NCBI RefSeq assembly: GCF_004138285.1
Contig: NZ_SCFN01000005.1
Span: 1-64,000 of the forward strand
From: Gottfriedia acidiceleris
GTDB taxonomy: Bacteria; Bacillota; Bacilli; Bacillales; Bacillaceae_G
Length of the DNA stretch: 64,000 nucleotides
Reading direction: 5' to 3'
Shown here: positions 40,901-49,973 of the stretch, one piece after another
Layout: every line of letters begins with the position of its first letter
Position numbering within the stretch: position 1 is the first letter of the stretch
Notes under the pieces: generated by a model
The model's input: only the letters and a program-made list of their open reading frames with translations
What the model was told of the DNA's origin: nothing
Databases searched by the model: none
Position numbers and translations under genes: made by a program

Positions 40901-43342
40901 GACTATCAGATGGTCATTAAAACAACATTAGACAATGCTGGTGCAACACCACAGATTGTAAAAATGCCAATCAAAGTCGATGCAAGTGCCCCTGTTGCTA
41001 GCAATCTTCGAGTGACGCCATTCACTAAAAATGGCATCACGAAGTACAAAGTAGAATGGGATGTAAAAGACAATGATAACGGTAGTGGTTATATGGGTGG
41101 AATCGTCTATGTAGACGGTAAACAGGTTACTGGAGTGGAAGCTCCTGCCACATCAAGTCATACCTTATCAACGTACTCAGTTGATTTAGATTCAAATCCA
41201 GAAAGCGTAGCGATTCGAAACATTGATAACGCGTATAACTTTAGTTATATCGAATATGGAAAACATGTGAATAATACTGAAATGTTGATTAATTCAACCT
41301 ATTATGAAGGAAATGGACCAAGTATTCCGAAAGATACACCTGTTATTGTCAATCAAAAAACACCGATTAGTATTTCTTCTTTTGCCTTAAAGAAGCTTGA
41401 TTGGACAGTTAACGTGAAGGATTCAGATGGGAATGTCGTTGATTCGACTTCATTCAAAAACAAGGACACGCTTTATGGGTTAAAGTGGTATCCGAAAAAG
41501 GACATGCCGGATGGTCAATATACCATTAATATTGAAGCTGTCGACGAGCTCGGTTTTAAAGTCACATTAGATCCAAGGAAAATCTCGGTTGATAATCACC
41601 ATTCATTTGTGTTTTCTGATGCGTGGGGATTAGTAGAGGGATACCGATCAGATTACAGAAATTATGTCAACATTTATGCACAATCATCAACTGGAGAAAA
41701 ATACCCAGCTTCTGAAATTTCTCCTTCTGGACTTTTCAGCATTCGTAATATTCCATTGTCGAATGATGAGTATGAGCTTGTCATTGAAGCACCGAATCAT
41801 TTGAAGAGTGTACAGAAAATTAAATTAAGTCAAACGTCTGCAACTGGAGAACAAATTGGGGTCGTAGCCATCAATACAAAAGATGCACAACCGATGTCTC
41901 TAGCGGGAGATGTCAATGAAGATGGCGTCATCGACGTTCTAGACGTGAAGAAGGTTGCTGATAAGTTTGGTCAAACCAATGCACCGGCTACAATCCTTTA
42001 CGTTCCTGAAAATCTAAATGCCGATAATATAATAGACGCAAAGGATATGGAAGTCTTATATAAGAATCTATATCAAAAAAATGCTGATTCAACTTTAACT
42101 CCGCAGGAAATGGTTGATGGTCAATACAGTTCAGATATTTGGAATGAATTAAATATTCCTATGGAGATCAATACATTAAAGAGCGCTTCAGTAACCTCTG
42201 ATAAAGTAGCACTTAACTGGTTGTCTCCAGTGGGCGCAACGCAAGTGAAAATTGAACAATCGAGTGATAATGGATTGACATGGAGTGCTGCAAACACAGA
42301 AAAACAAGTGACGCCGATCTCGAATAGTGCAAAAGTAACTGGATTACAAATGGGTGTTTCTTACCAGTTCAGATTGAACGTAACTGGCGGTTTGAATGAG
42401 GGAATTTCAAATGTTGCCAAAGCAACTACAGGAATAAAAGAATACGTTGTGTCATTTGATTCACTTGGTGGTAGTGCTGTAACGAGTCAAACAATTAAGG
42501 GAGTTGGAACTGCTACTGTGCCAACAGTACCTACAAAAGAGGGTTACACATTTGGTGGTTGGTACACAGATTCAGCTTGTACAACACCTTTCAACTTCTC
42601 GTCACCTGTAACAGATACGATGACACTTTATGCGAAGTGGACAATTATTCAGTCAACGGTGAGATTTGATACAAAAGGTGGAAGCTTAATTAGTAGTACG
42701 AAAGTAAATTACAATACTGCTATAACGAAACCAGCTAATCCAAAAAGAGTAGGTTATACATTTGGCGGTTGGTATACAAATTCAGCTTGTACAACACCTT
42801 ACAACTTCTCGACAAAAGTAAAAAATAACATCACACTTTATGCGAAGTGGACAATTATTCAGTCAACGGTGAGATTTGATGCAAAAGGTGGAAGCCTAAT
42901 TGCTAGTAAGAAAGTAAATTACAATACTGCTGTAACGAAACCAGCCGATCCAAAAAGATCAGGTTATGTATTTAAAGGTTGGTATACAAGTACAGCCTAC
43001 ACAACTAAATATGACTTCAAAAAAGCTGTCACAAAAGATGTTACACTTTATGCGAAATGGACTGCTATTCCATCTATTATCGTAAATGGTAAGAAAGTAT
43101 GGTTAATTGAAGCGAACATTCCTTCCGTTGAACAAGCAAAAACGAAGTATGGTATTCAATTCCTACAAGCAACATTAAACAAGCTTGGTTATGGTAAGTT
43201 AGTCGTAGACGGTAAATTAGGAAAGGGAACAACAGATGCAATCAAAAAGCTTCAAAAAGCGAGCGGCTTGAAACAAACGGGTATTTTTGATTCAAAAACA
43301 AGAACTGCATTAGTTGCAAAAGTTAATAAATTAATAAATTAA
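37994..43342 (+). CDS. Large secreted S8 (subtilisin/Vpr-like) protease with dockerin-like and InlB-type repeats
   Basis: A 1782-residue exoprotein. A signal peptide ends near AFA-SG (about 28), and an I9 propeptide domain covers about 90-175. The S8 catalytic triad is Asp207 (VVDTGVD), His272 (EAHGMHVAG) and Ser605 (GTSMASPHVAGG). A PA domain is inserted at about 450-540. Beta-sandwich regions follow, then a dockerin-like calcium site (about 1303-1360; first loop DVNEDGVIDVLD) and an Fn3 domain. Three InlB-type repeats of 70 residues end in TLYAKWT (about 1481-1700). The C-terminal domain is a PGBD-type peptidoglycan-binding module (LVVDGKLGKGTTDAIKKLQK). GGGGGAG precedes the ATG. It probably degrades extracellular protein while held to the wall. 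Confidence 0.93.
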   Translation: MRQRSSKSIAALSAAAILMSSGVPAFASGTIAKASTENHSGFVLSGEKPKEKTVASPLFGSAKKNDPTGMYKALNKSKDATIDPTIDPNKKVRLIVELKDAPAKNAKEEKVKRSGFKKSHDKIKKQIRQKGIKGKVRHDYSIGVNGVSIETEYKNLKAIKRLPNVANVRVARTYDHEMVSSKAMVNAQQAWEKHNLQGEGMIVAVVDTGVDYRHQDMKLTEKGKQQARLTSENIKDKLASTPVNDQFFTDKVPTGYDWADKDSDPMPGEEAHGMHVAGTVGANGDENNNGVVGIAPGAQILAEKVFPDAGGGASEDDIIAGIQHAVEMGADVINLSLGSPAGSTDEAIAPTEKAIRNAVEQGVVVVAAAGNSFYSTYNTLGFPQTVTPYADNPDIGLVGSPGNSPYALQVASYENDQIRINQMKLSDGSTFGYQKLNADMVDALGSDKEYDLVYANQGTTADFNDLKLAGIDVKGKIVVLNNNGPVQNFGSYQTGPDTRGAAAVILRSTSDYAQQATYLDGIPIVTTSVVDGNKIINRLKSGEKLKMSFTHNGVWVKNPISGKMSDFSSWGTPEDLTFKPEITAPGGNIYSTVKDNKYDIYSGTSMASPHVAGGAALVLQALKQNGEKKDMATALKAKIMLMNTSKILTDSSSTANTPYSPRKQGSGMMQIDKAIETPALVYNRDTTLEKAGAVALKEIKGNTTKFNLTLQALNGETVPDTLDYTVYVDVLTDEKQSNAFDLDHDGTNDHFKDSLTMKTTRVSGAKVSLYGDPISNTSGITVHVDKGSKQTLNFQIDLSNATNLKPNSFLEGFVRLVPKNQDIPQLTVPYMGFVGDWNELKNIDAPVYGNSDNYLGYTAIWDQRSEDTPMGYVNGKINPDRLAESPRSTIYGPYVSFTALRNLSKAEVYVEDKDGNRVKYITDFSDYVDEVGDPIRFTKNIFNAGDYAYKLEGEYWDLTDETGKIVPDGDYQMVIKTTLDNAGATPQIVKMPIKVDASAPVASNLRVTPFTKNGITKYKVEWDVKDNDNGSGYMGGIVYVDGKQVTGVEAPATSSHTLSTYSVDLDSNPESVAIRNIDNAYNFSYIEYGKHVNNTEMLINSTYYEGNGPSIPKDTPVIVNQKTPISISSFALKKLDWTVNVKDSDGNVVDSTSFKNKDTLYGLKWYPKKDMPDGQYTINIEAVDELGFKVTLDPRKISVDNHHSFVFSDAWGLVEGYRSDYRNYVNIYAQSSTGEKYPASEISPSGLFSIRNIPLSNDEYELVIEAPNHLKSVQKIKLSQTSATGEQIGVVAINTKDAQPMSLAGDVNEDGVIDVLDVKKVADKFGQTNAPATILYVPENLNADNIIDAKDMEVLYKNLYQKNADSTLTPQEMVDGQYSSDIWNELNIPMEINTLKSASVTSDKVALNWLSPVGATQVKIEQSSDNGLTWSAANTEKQVTPISNSAKVTGLQMGVSYQFRLNVTGGLNEGISNVAKATTGIKEYVVSFDSLGGSAVTSQTIKGVGTATVPTVPTKEGYTFGGWYTDSACTTPFNFSSPVTDTMTLYAKWTIIQSTVRFDTKGGSLISSTKVNYNTAITKPANPKRVGYTFGGWYTNSACTTPYNFSTKVKNNITLYAKWTIIQSTVRFDAKGGSLIASKKVNYNTAVTKPADPKRSGYVFKGWYTSTAYTTKYDFKKAVTKDVTLYAKWTAIPSIIVNGKKVWLIEANIPSVEQAKTKYGIQFLQATLNKLGYGKLVVDGKLGKGTTDAIKKLQKASGLKQTGIFDSKTRTALVAKVNKLIN
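42641..42910 (+). repeat. Near-identical 210-bp tandem repeat within the S8 gene
   Basis: The segment beginning ACAATTATTCAGTCAACGGT at 42641 recurs at 42851, a 210-bp (70-codon) period that matches the InlB-type repeat unit. DNA identity is higher than the protein needs, so this looks like a recent duplication and may vary in number between strains. Confidence 0.85.
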
Positions 43343-43368
43343 TAAATTAGTAAATTAATCACATAAGA

Positions 43369-43407
43369 AAAGGTAAATTTCTCGATATGAGAAATTTTCC
43401 TTTTTTT
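43369..43407 (+). terminator. Terminator after the first S8 protease
   Basis: A stem of roughly AGG-AAATTTCTC against GAGAAATTT-CCT (with one small bulge) around a GATAT loop, then seven T. The long frame of the next gene opens inside this hairpin, which argues for the later start at 43462. Confidence 0.75.
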
Positions 43408-43461
43408 AATCACGTAACTCAATCTTTTAAAGTATTAAAATTTGAATATGGGGGATTGAAA

Positions 43462-46400
43462 ATGCTAGGTAAGAAAATCAAAAAAGTTTTGAGAAGCAAA
43501 ATTGTTGCTTTACCTTTAAGTGCTATGCTCTTGGTAAGTGCATTTGCAACACCAATTGCAATGTCTGCTCCAACGGCACATGCCGCACAAGTAACACCAC
43601 AAGGCATTGATGAGTTAACGCCGAAACCATTTGTAGCTTCTGAAGTACAAACAGCCAAACCGGTTGGTGCTACATCAAATATGGATTTATCGGGTGTCGT
43701 TGGAACTGGGAAAGTAAGCCTTCCTAATATTGCACCAGACGGTACGCTTACTTGGACTGGTTCATACCAACTAAGCGACATTCCTGCTGGTCTAGATTAT
43801 GCAAATGCACCAGTTTTCTTTAAAGCACCCGCAGGCACAAAAAGTGTACGATATTACGATTCGAATGGTGCGCTTCAGAGGTTATATACTACATCGGATA
43901 CGGCGTTTTCAGTCGTTTCAAATGATACCATCTCGTATATTTTAGTCCCTATTACCTTATTCAGTCAGGGAAAAGTTGAAAAAGTCACTGCTCCTCGATT
44001 TGTTTTTTTGGATCAAGACAGTGTGGCGATCGCAACAAAGACGTTTAAGTCAGATGGTTATGTGCCAGGATCCGTTTTCTTAACAGGTGATGTAACGTCG
44101 AATGCATCAACTGCTGGTGCAACACCTGAAAACATTGCAAAAATGGATCTATCAGGTGTTGGTAGCAAAATCAGTATTAATTCGATCAGAACATCAAACA
44201 TTACAGGTCAACCTGGAACCATCGAATGGAAAGGTTCTTATTTGCCAAACGATATTCCTGTTGGTTTAAATTATGCAAATGTGCCCGTTTTCTTTAAAGC
44301 GCCCGCGGGAACAGTCAGTGCGAAATATTACGGTTCGGATGGCAGCTTGTTAAAAAGTTATAGTACGGATGATCTTGCGTTTTCAGTTGTGTCGGGTGGG
44401 AATATCAGTTATATTTTAGCTGGTATTACACTAGCGATTGACGGCAAAATTGAAACGTATACATCACCAAGAATTGAATTTACCGATGCGAGCGGTAAGA
44501 TCACGACGAAGAAATTTCGTTCAGATGGCTTACTAACTGGTTCAAATTACGTAAAAACGGATACAGCAACCAATCCTTCGGCAATTGGTGCACCGATCCC
44601 TCCCGATATGGATTTAACAGGTGTTGGGAACAAAATCAGTATTAATTCGATTGTCGCAGGTAGTGGAGTCATCAATTGGTCTGGAGATTACCTTGCAGGC
44701 GACATCCCTGCTGGTTTGAAGTATGCAGCTGTCCCAGTTTTCTTTAAGGCACCAGCGGGAACAGTCAGTGCAAAAATGTTCGGTTCAGATGGAACTGTCT
44801 TGAATACGTATGACGCTAATATCACTGCAAATTCGATCGTATCAGGCGGAAACATCACTTGGGTTTTGGCGCCGATCAAACTGTCCAATGATGGCGCAAA
44901 TGTTATTTACAGTAATCCTTCATTTGAATTTTACGATGCAAATGGTCAATTGATTGACATTAAACGATTTAAATCAAATGGTCAATTACCATCGCTTCCA
45001 AAACCGATTACGATTCATACCATTCAACCGAAAGTCGGGGAAGTGATGGATGCTGGCTTAAACCCAGTCGCCAATACATCACTTGTTGTCAAATGGTCAA
45101 CTGATAATAAAGTGACTTGGAAAGACACAGATGGACTTTATCAACCAGTCACTCAGTACTGGACTCGGTATGTTTATACGGCAGACAGAGGGTTTAAATT
45201 TGATTCAACCATCTCTAAAACAAATATTACTGTACCTCCATCTCCAGCAGTTGTTTCGTACTCAGTCATTCCATCATCTGTGAACAGGGACAGTGATACT
45301 CTAACAATAGATGTAAAGTGGGCCGTAACAGGTTCATTGCAATTTGTGGATGGTGTATCAATTGGAACAGCAGCACCAGTTGCGGGAGCGGAAATGGCGG
45401 ACGGAATCAACACAGTCACAACTGGACTAGCTGCAACACCAACTGTCACATGGTCTAAAAACGATGGTGCTTCATGGTCTGCAGCAAGCGGAAACTACGC
45501 AGGAGCAACAACATACAAAACAAAGTATGTGTATACGGCTGAAACTGGCTATTCATTTAACGAAAATTCAACGGTAACAGGTGTAACGGGTGGCGTAGTC
45601 GACTCGGTTGTTCGTTCGGGCCCAATGAATAACATCCTGACGATTATTGTGACATGGAATCCAACAGAAGCAGCAACATTATCAAGCATCTCTATTGCAT
45701 CACCACCTTACAAAACTGATTATATTGTTGGTGATGAACTAGATATAGCGGGCTTACGAGTGAGCGGACTTTATTCAGATACTTACACACGTTTTCAAAC
45801 GATCACAATGGCGAATATTAGTGGGTTCGACCCTTCGAAAGTTGGAACACAGACGATTACAGTAACAGTTGGTGAAAAAACAGCGACATTCGATGTAACG
45901 GTCAGTCTTCATCCAGATCAAGTAGCTGCAAATGATGTCATTTCAGCGATCAATGCATTACCGACTACGATTACATTGAAAGATAAAGAAGCAGTAAATG
46001 CTGCAAAAACAAAATACAACGGGCTAACATCAGCACAAAAATTATTAGTAACCAACTATTCAAAATTAACTACAGCACTAAGTGTGATTGCAAGTCTTGA
46101 GAATCAAGCAGCGGCTAAAGTAGTTATTGATCAAATCAATGCGCTAACACCTACGATTGCAAATAAAGCCAAATATATAGCAGCTCAAACTGCTTACAAC
46201 GCGCTTTCTGCTGACCAGAAAAAGCTAGTTACTAACTACAACAAAGTCACATCTGGCTTATCAATAATTGCTGGATTAGAGAAGATTGCCGCTGACAAAA
46301 CAAAACCAGTCATTTCTGGTGTTGTTTCAGGTAAAACTTACAAGGTTGGAACGATCGTTAAATACAGTGACAATCTTGGAATCAAATCTGCATTGTTAAA

Positions 46401-46752
46401 TAATAAGACTTTTGTAAGTGGTACAGCTATTAAAGTAGCTGGAACTTACACACTTGTCGTAACTGATAAGAATAACAATGTGACTACAGTTAAGTTCACT
46501 ATTAAAGCAATACCTGCATTGCCTACCATCAATACAGTAACGACTAAGTCTACGTCTGTAACAGGTAAGGCTGAAAAAGGCTGTACGGTCACTGTAAAAG
46601 TAGGTATAAAAATCTACAAGGCGGTAAGTGTAAGCTCAAATGGAACATACACTGTGAAGATTACAAAGCCAACGAAAAATACAGTCATCACTGTCACAGT
46701 CAAAGATGCTTTAGGACAAACAAGCACTAAGACATACAAAGTTACAAAATAA
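43462..46752 (+). CDS. Secreted multi-domain repeat protein, function unknown
   Basis: A 1096-residue secreted protein. The signal peptide has a basic start (MLGKKIKKVLRSK) and cleavage near AHA-AQ (about 43). Three copies of an unrecognised domain begin at residues 74, 228 and 383 (period 154-155). They share MDLSGVG, DIPAGL-YA, PVFFKAPAGT and FKSDG. Next come two copies of a roughly 100-residue module with TRYVYTA/TKYVYTA, then a bacterial Ig-like domain (about 738-815). Two helical repeats follow (ANDVISAINALP; KLVTNYNKV), then Ig-like modules to the end. No LPXTG or SLH anchor is seen. The ATG at 43462 follows GGGGGA by six bases. Confidence 0.85.
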   Translation: MLGKKIKKVLRSKIVALPLSAMLLVSAFATPIAMSAPTAHAAQVTPQGIDELTPKPFVASEVQTAKPVGATSNMDLSGVVGTGKVSLPNIAPDGTLTWTGSYQLSDIPAGLDYANAPVFFKAPAGTKSVRYYDSNGALQRLYTTSDTAFSVVSNDTISYILVPITLFSQGKVEKVTAPRFVFLDQDSVAIATKTFKSDGYVPGSVFLTGDVTSNASTAGATPENIAKMDLSGVGSKISINSIRTSNITGQPGTIEWKGSYLPNDIPVGLNYANVPVFFKAPAGTVSAKYYGSDGSLLKSYSTDDLAFSVVSGGNISYILAGITLAIDGKIETYTSPRIEFTDASGKITTKKFRSDGLLTGSNYVKTDTATNPSAIGAPIPPDMDLTGVGNKISINSIVAGSGVINWSGDYLAGDIPAGLKYAAVPVFFKAPAGTVSAKMFGSDGTVLNTYDANITANSIVSGGNITWVLAPIKLSNDGANVIYSNPSFEFYDANGQLIDIKRFKSNGQLPSLPKPITIHTIQPKVGEVMDAGLNPVANTSLVVKWSTDNKVTWKDTDGLYQPVTQYWTRYVYTADRGFKFDSTISKTNITVPPSPAVVSYSVIPSSVNRDSDTLTIDVKWAVTGSLQFVDGVSIGTAAPVAGAEMADGINTVTTGLAATPTVTWSKNDGASWSAASGNYAGATTYKTKYVYTAETGYSFNENSTVTGVTGGVVDSVVRSGPMNNILTIIVTWNPTEAATLSSISIASPPYKTDYIVGDELDIAGLRVSGLYSDTYTRFQTITMANISGFDPSKVGTQTITVTVGEKTATFDVTVSLHPDQVAANDVISAINALPTTITLKDKEAVNAAKTKYNGLTSAQKLLVTNYSKLTTALSVIASLENQAAAKVVIDQINALTPTIANKAKYIAAQTAYNALSADQKKLVTNYNKVTSGLSIIAGLEKIAADKTKPVISGVVSGKTYKVGTIVKYSDNLGIKSALLNNKTFVSGTAIKVAGTYTLVVTDKNNNVTTVKFTIKAIPALPTINTVTTKSTSVTGKAEKGCTVTVKVGIKIYKAVSVSSNGTYTVKITKPTKNTVITVTVKDALGQTSTKTYKVTK

Positions 46753-46762
46753 TTGAAACCAC

Positions 46763-46807
46763 AAACGATGGAAAATCCCAAATAGATTTTCCATCGTTTT
46801 CTTTTGT
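46763..46807 (+). terminator. Terminator after the repeat protein
   Basis: A 15-bp stem, 46763-46777 with 46785-46799 (core ACGATGGAAAATC), loop CCAAATA, then T-rich sequence. Confidence 0.93.
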
Positions 46808-46864
46808 TAATACGGAGGAATGATTCAAACGGATTTACCAACAATTAATAATGAATGACAAAGT

Positions 46865-46895
46865 AAACCTCTCAGAAAACTGAGAGGCTTTTTTT
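46865..46895 (+). terminator. CCTCTC-type terminator before the two-component genes
   Basis: CCTCTCAG (46868-46875) pairs with CTGAGAGG (46880-46887), loop AAAA, then eight T. It is redundant with the terminator 60 bases upstream and resembles those at 37482 and 51480. Confidence 0.85.
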
Positions 46896-46952
46896 AGTAG
46901 TGTGAGTTTTTAGGTTTCCACAGGAGCAGGCTATTTAAATAATAAGAAAATC

Positions 46953-46987
46953 TTAAGATTTACATTGAGAGGTTATTAAGATTTTAC
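46953..46987 (+). promoter_or_regulatory. Direct repeats upstream of the two-component operon
   Basis: TTAAGATTTAC (46953-46963) and TTAAGATTTTAC (46976-46987) are in direct repeat 23 bases apart, about two helical turns. This is the pattern bound by dimers of OmpR-family regulators, so autoregulation is plausible. A TATCAT (46991-46996) could be the -10, but no good -35 is spaced to it. Confidence 0.45.
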
Positions 46988-47060
46988 TGATATCATCCTC
47001 TTAACATGAAAAATAAAGAGGTGATACAATTTTGAAAAAGGTAAATAGGAGAGAATGGAC

Positions 47061-47747
47061 ATGAACATATTAGTTTGCGATGATGATCAGTCAATTGTAG
47101 AGGCTATTTGTATTTATTTAGAAAATGAAGGATATAGCATGTTCAAGGCTTATAACGGAGTAGAGGCTCTAGAGACTATCGAAAACCAGGAAATCCATCT
47201 CATTATTATGGACATTATGATGCCTAAGCTAGATGGAATTCGAGCTACGATGAAGATTAGAGAAAATTATAAGGTGCCCGTCATAATGCTGTCTGCGAAA
47301 TCTGAGGACTCGGACAAAATTTTAGGCTTAAATTTAGGTGCAGATGATTACATAACAAAACCATTCAATCCATTAGAGCTAATCGCACGAGTTAAATCGC
47401 AATTACGGAGATATACAAGCTTAGGCAGTCTTGAAACTAAGAGTAGTTTATATCGTAGTGGTGGGCTCTTAATTGATGATGAAAGCAAAATTATCACAGT
47501 TGATGGGGAAGTTGTACATCTTACTCCCGTTCAGTATAAGATTGTAAAGCTCTTGACTGAAAATGCAGGTAGAGTATTTTCCATTGAGGAAATTTATGAA
47601 AGAGTATGGAACGAAACGGCTTTTAATCCTGAAAATACAGTATCTGTCCATATTCGAAAAATTAGAGAGAAAATCGAAATAAATCCTAAAGAACCAAAAT
47701 ATTTGAAGGTGGTGTGGGGAGTTGGATATAAGGTCGAAAAAATATAG
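47061..47747 (+). CDS. OmpR-family response regulator
   Basis: A 228-residue regulator with acidic pocket DDD (7-9), phosphorylated Asp51 (IMDIMMPK) and switch Ser/Thr in MLSAKSE. The conserved Lys is in DDYITKPF, and the winged-helix output domain ends VVWGVGYKVEKI. It resembles VanR/BceR-type regulators; its targets are unknown. I chose the second ATG (47061), eight bases after AGGAGA; the first (47055) is only two bases away. It overlaps the kinase gene by 26 bases. Confidence 0.92.
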   Translation: MNILVCDDDQSIVEAICIYLENEGYSMFKAYNGVEALETIENQEIHLIIMDIMMPKLDGIRATMKIRENYKVPVIMLSAKSEDSDKILGLNLGADDYITKPFNPLELIARVKSQLRRYTSLGSLETKSSLYRSGGLLIDDESKIITVDGEVVHLTPVQYKIVKLLTENAGRVFSIEEIYERVWNETAFNPENTVSVHIRKIREKIEINPKEPKYLKVVWGVGYKVEKI

Positions 47748-49803
47748 TCATTCGCTAACAACAAAAATAATTGTTTTTACAATAGTCGTTCTATTTTTTT
47801 CAGGCATACTAAAATCTATTGCGAATATGGAGGCTTTAACTGACGATGATTTTGGAATAGTCTTTGAAGATAATTACTTCCTTAGCAAATCCTATATGCA
47901 AGAAGTTGAACCTATTATTAATAGCCTGACTCAATTAGTAGGTGAGTATAAGAGTGAAGAAAATATTTCAAAGGGTGGAGCATTTAGCACAGAGGATATG
48001 AGGACAATTGAAGAATCTTTATATCTTGACTTTATGGCAAAGTCGAAAATATATAATCCTAGCTTAAGTGAAGAAGAAAACTTTAAAAATTTTAAAGAAG
48101 CTTATGCAAAAGAAATTAATCAAGCAAAGAACCAGATGATAACGGATGATTTAAAAATATATCAAGGTTTAATGCAAATTTTAGCTCAAAACAAAGATTT
48201 ATTATATTATGCCAGTGATGGTATTAATGAATTTACAAATAATACGTTAAAAGGTCAATTCAAAACGAACCCTTCCTATATAATTTATAAAGATTATAAA
48301 AGAGAAATTTATCCAGCAGAAATTGAAAAGAATAAGCGTTTTAATTGGATTACCGAAAATTTAGATCAGTTAAATGCAAAAAATATGGAAGTTTCTATGG
48401 CGTTCACACAAGAAGCTTTAGATCAAAAAAGTAAAGAATGGAAAGAGGATAAGGCAATTGCAACGAAAGCATTTATTCTGTTCATAACTAGTTCAATCGG
48501 ATTTTTAGTATCTCTAGCATACTTAGCACTTATTATTGGTAGAAAATCATTTAATGATCGAGAACTACATTTAAATGCAATTGATAAATTATTTAATGAT
48601 ATTAACGTAGTACTGCTAATAGCTCTAATTTCCTCTTGGGTAGCATTAGTAGAAATGCTGACAATTGAAGTCATTAATAAGTTAGTTTTCTTCCTTACGG
48701 TACCGTTTTTAATTGTAGCACTAGTGCTGATTCTATCATTAATAAAACATATTAAAAATGGAACACTGATAAAACATACTTTAATCTATCTTTTATTAAG
48801 TAAGCTTTTTACATTTATTAAAAATGTCTATAGTAGTGGCAGTACTGGTGTTAAAACAGTACTTCTAGTAGTTGGTTACCCAATCTTAATTGCGTTAACA
48901 TTTTATATATTCCCAATCACAATTGGCTTTGCGGCATGGTTTACGTATAAACAAATTAAAAAATTCAATGCGATCAAAGAAGGGGTCGGGAAAATAAAAG
49001 CAGGCGATTTCCATCACCGTATAGAGGTAGATGGGAAAGGTGAGTTTGTCGGTCTTTCTGAAAATATAAATAGCATAACAGATGGCTTGAATACTGCTGT
49101 TGAACGGGAGCTAAAAAGTGAGAGGATGAAAACAGAACTCATCACGAATGTATCACATGATATAAGGACACCACTGACTTCAATTATTACGTATGTCGAT
49201 TTATTGAAAAAGGAAAAGGACCCTTTAAAAATAGAACAATATGTTGAGGTTTTAGATCAAAAATCACAAAGATTAAAGCTATTAACCGATGATTTATTTG
49301 AAGCAGCAAAAGCATCTAGCGGAACGATGCCTGTTCAACTAGAACGGATAGATATTTTATCTTTACTAACTCAGGGTCTAGGAGAAGTAAATGAAAAAAT
49401 TGAGGCTTTAGATTTGGCATTTAAAATAAACCATCCTCAAGATAAACTTTATGTTGCAGCAGATGGAAAACTATTATGGAGGTCCGTAGAGAATTTATTA
49501 TCAAATATATTTAAATATGCACTTAGAGGATCAAGGGTATATATAGATATAGAAGATATAGGTAATGATATACTTCTTACTTTCAAAAATATTTCTGCTT
49601 ATGAATTAAATATATCAGCTGATGAACTAATGGAACGGTTTAAAAGAGGCGATGAATCGAGAAATAGCCAAGGTAGCGGTTTAGGTCTTTCAATAGCCAA
49701 AAGTCTTATTGAAATTCAAAAAGGACAGTTTTCAATTCAAGTTGATGGTGATTTATTTAAGGTGATGATTAGAATGCCAAAGCATAATCATTTGATTGCT
49801 TAA
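47722..49803 (+). CDS. Sensor histidine kinase with multiple membrane segments
   Basis: A 693-residue kinase. One membrane helix (about 15-32) precedes an extracellular domain of about 210 residues rich in charged helices. About four more helices follow (near 247-268, 290-312, 318-340 and 372-405), then HAMP (about 405-455), an H-box with His479 (TNVSHDIRTPL), an N-box (ENLLSNIFKYA) and SGLGLSIAKS. TTG start inside the regulator gene. The extra membrane helices set it apart from simple two-helix kinases. The signal is unknown; its position among secreted-protein genes hints at an envelope cue, an inference only. Confidence 0.9.
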   Translation: MDIRSKKYSHSLTTKIIVFTIVVLFFSGILKSIANMEALTDDDFGIVFEDNYFLSKSYMQEVEPIINSLTQLVGEYKSEENISKGGAFSTEDMRTIEESLYLDFMAKSKIYNPSLSEEENFKNFKEAYAKEINQAKNQMITDDLKIYQGLMQILAQNKDLLYYASDGINEFTNNTLKGQFKTNPSYIIYKDYKREIYPAEIEKNKRFNWITENLDQLNAKNMEVSMAFTQEALDQKSKEWKEDKAIATKAFILFITSSIGFLVSLAYLALIIGRKSFNDRELHLNAIDKLFNDINVVLLIALISSWVALVEMLTIEVINKLVFFLTVPFLIVALVLILSLIKHIKNGTLIKHTLIYLLLSKLFTFIKNVYSSGSTGVKTVLLVVGYPILIALTFYIFPITIGFAAWFTYKQIKKFNAIKEGVGKIKAGDFHHRIEVDGKGEFVGLSENINSITDGLNTAVERELKSERMKTELITNVSHDIRTPLTSIITYVDLLKKEKDPLKIEQYVEVLDQKSQRLKLLTDDLFEAAKASSGTMPVQLERIDILSLLTQGLGEVNEKIEALDLAFKINHPQDKLYVAADGKLLWRSVENLLSNIFKYALRGSRVYIDIEDIGNDILLTFKNISAYELNISADELMERFKRGDESRNSQGSGLGLSIAKSLIEIQKGQFSIQVDGDLFKVMIRMPKHNHLIA

Positions 49804-49822
49804 TCAAATATAAATAATAATT

Positions 49823-49854
49823 AGCACTTCATTTTCATAATGGAGTGCTTTTTT
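49823..49854 (+). terminator. Terminator after the sensor kinase
   Basis: AGCACTTCATT (49823-49833) pairs with AATGGAGTGCT (49839-49849), one G-T pair, then six T. Confidence 0.88.
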
Positions 49855-49973
49855 GACATGTTTATTAAAGAGATAAGTTGGTAATCACGAATCATGCAAA
49901 AATCTAAAAAAACAAAGTATACTTTATATAGAAAAAATAGTACGACTAATTTCAATTAGGAGTGATCTACATA

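Noticed and set aside
43387-43461. Upstream extension of the secreted repeat protein
   Set aside because: It begins inside the terminator hairpin of the previous gene, has no ribosome site, and would put 25 residues in front of a clear signal peptide.
46820-46858. Short frame of 12 codons after GGAGG between two terminators
   Set aside because: The ribosome site is only one base from the ATG and nothing about the peptide is recognisable; kept only as a curiosity.
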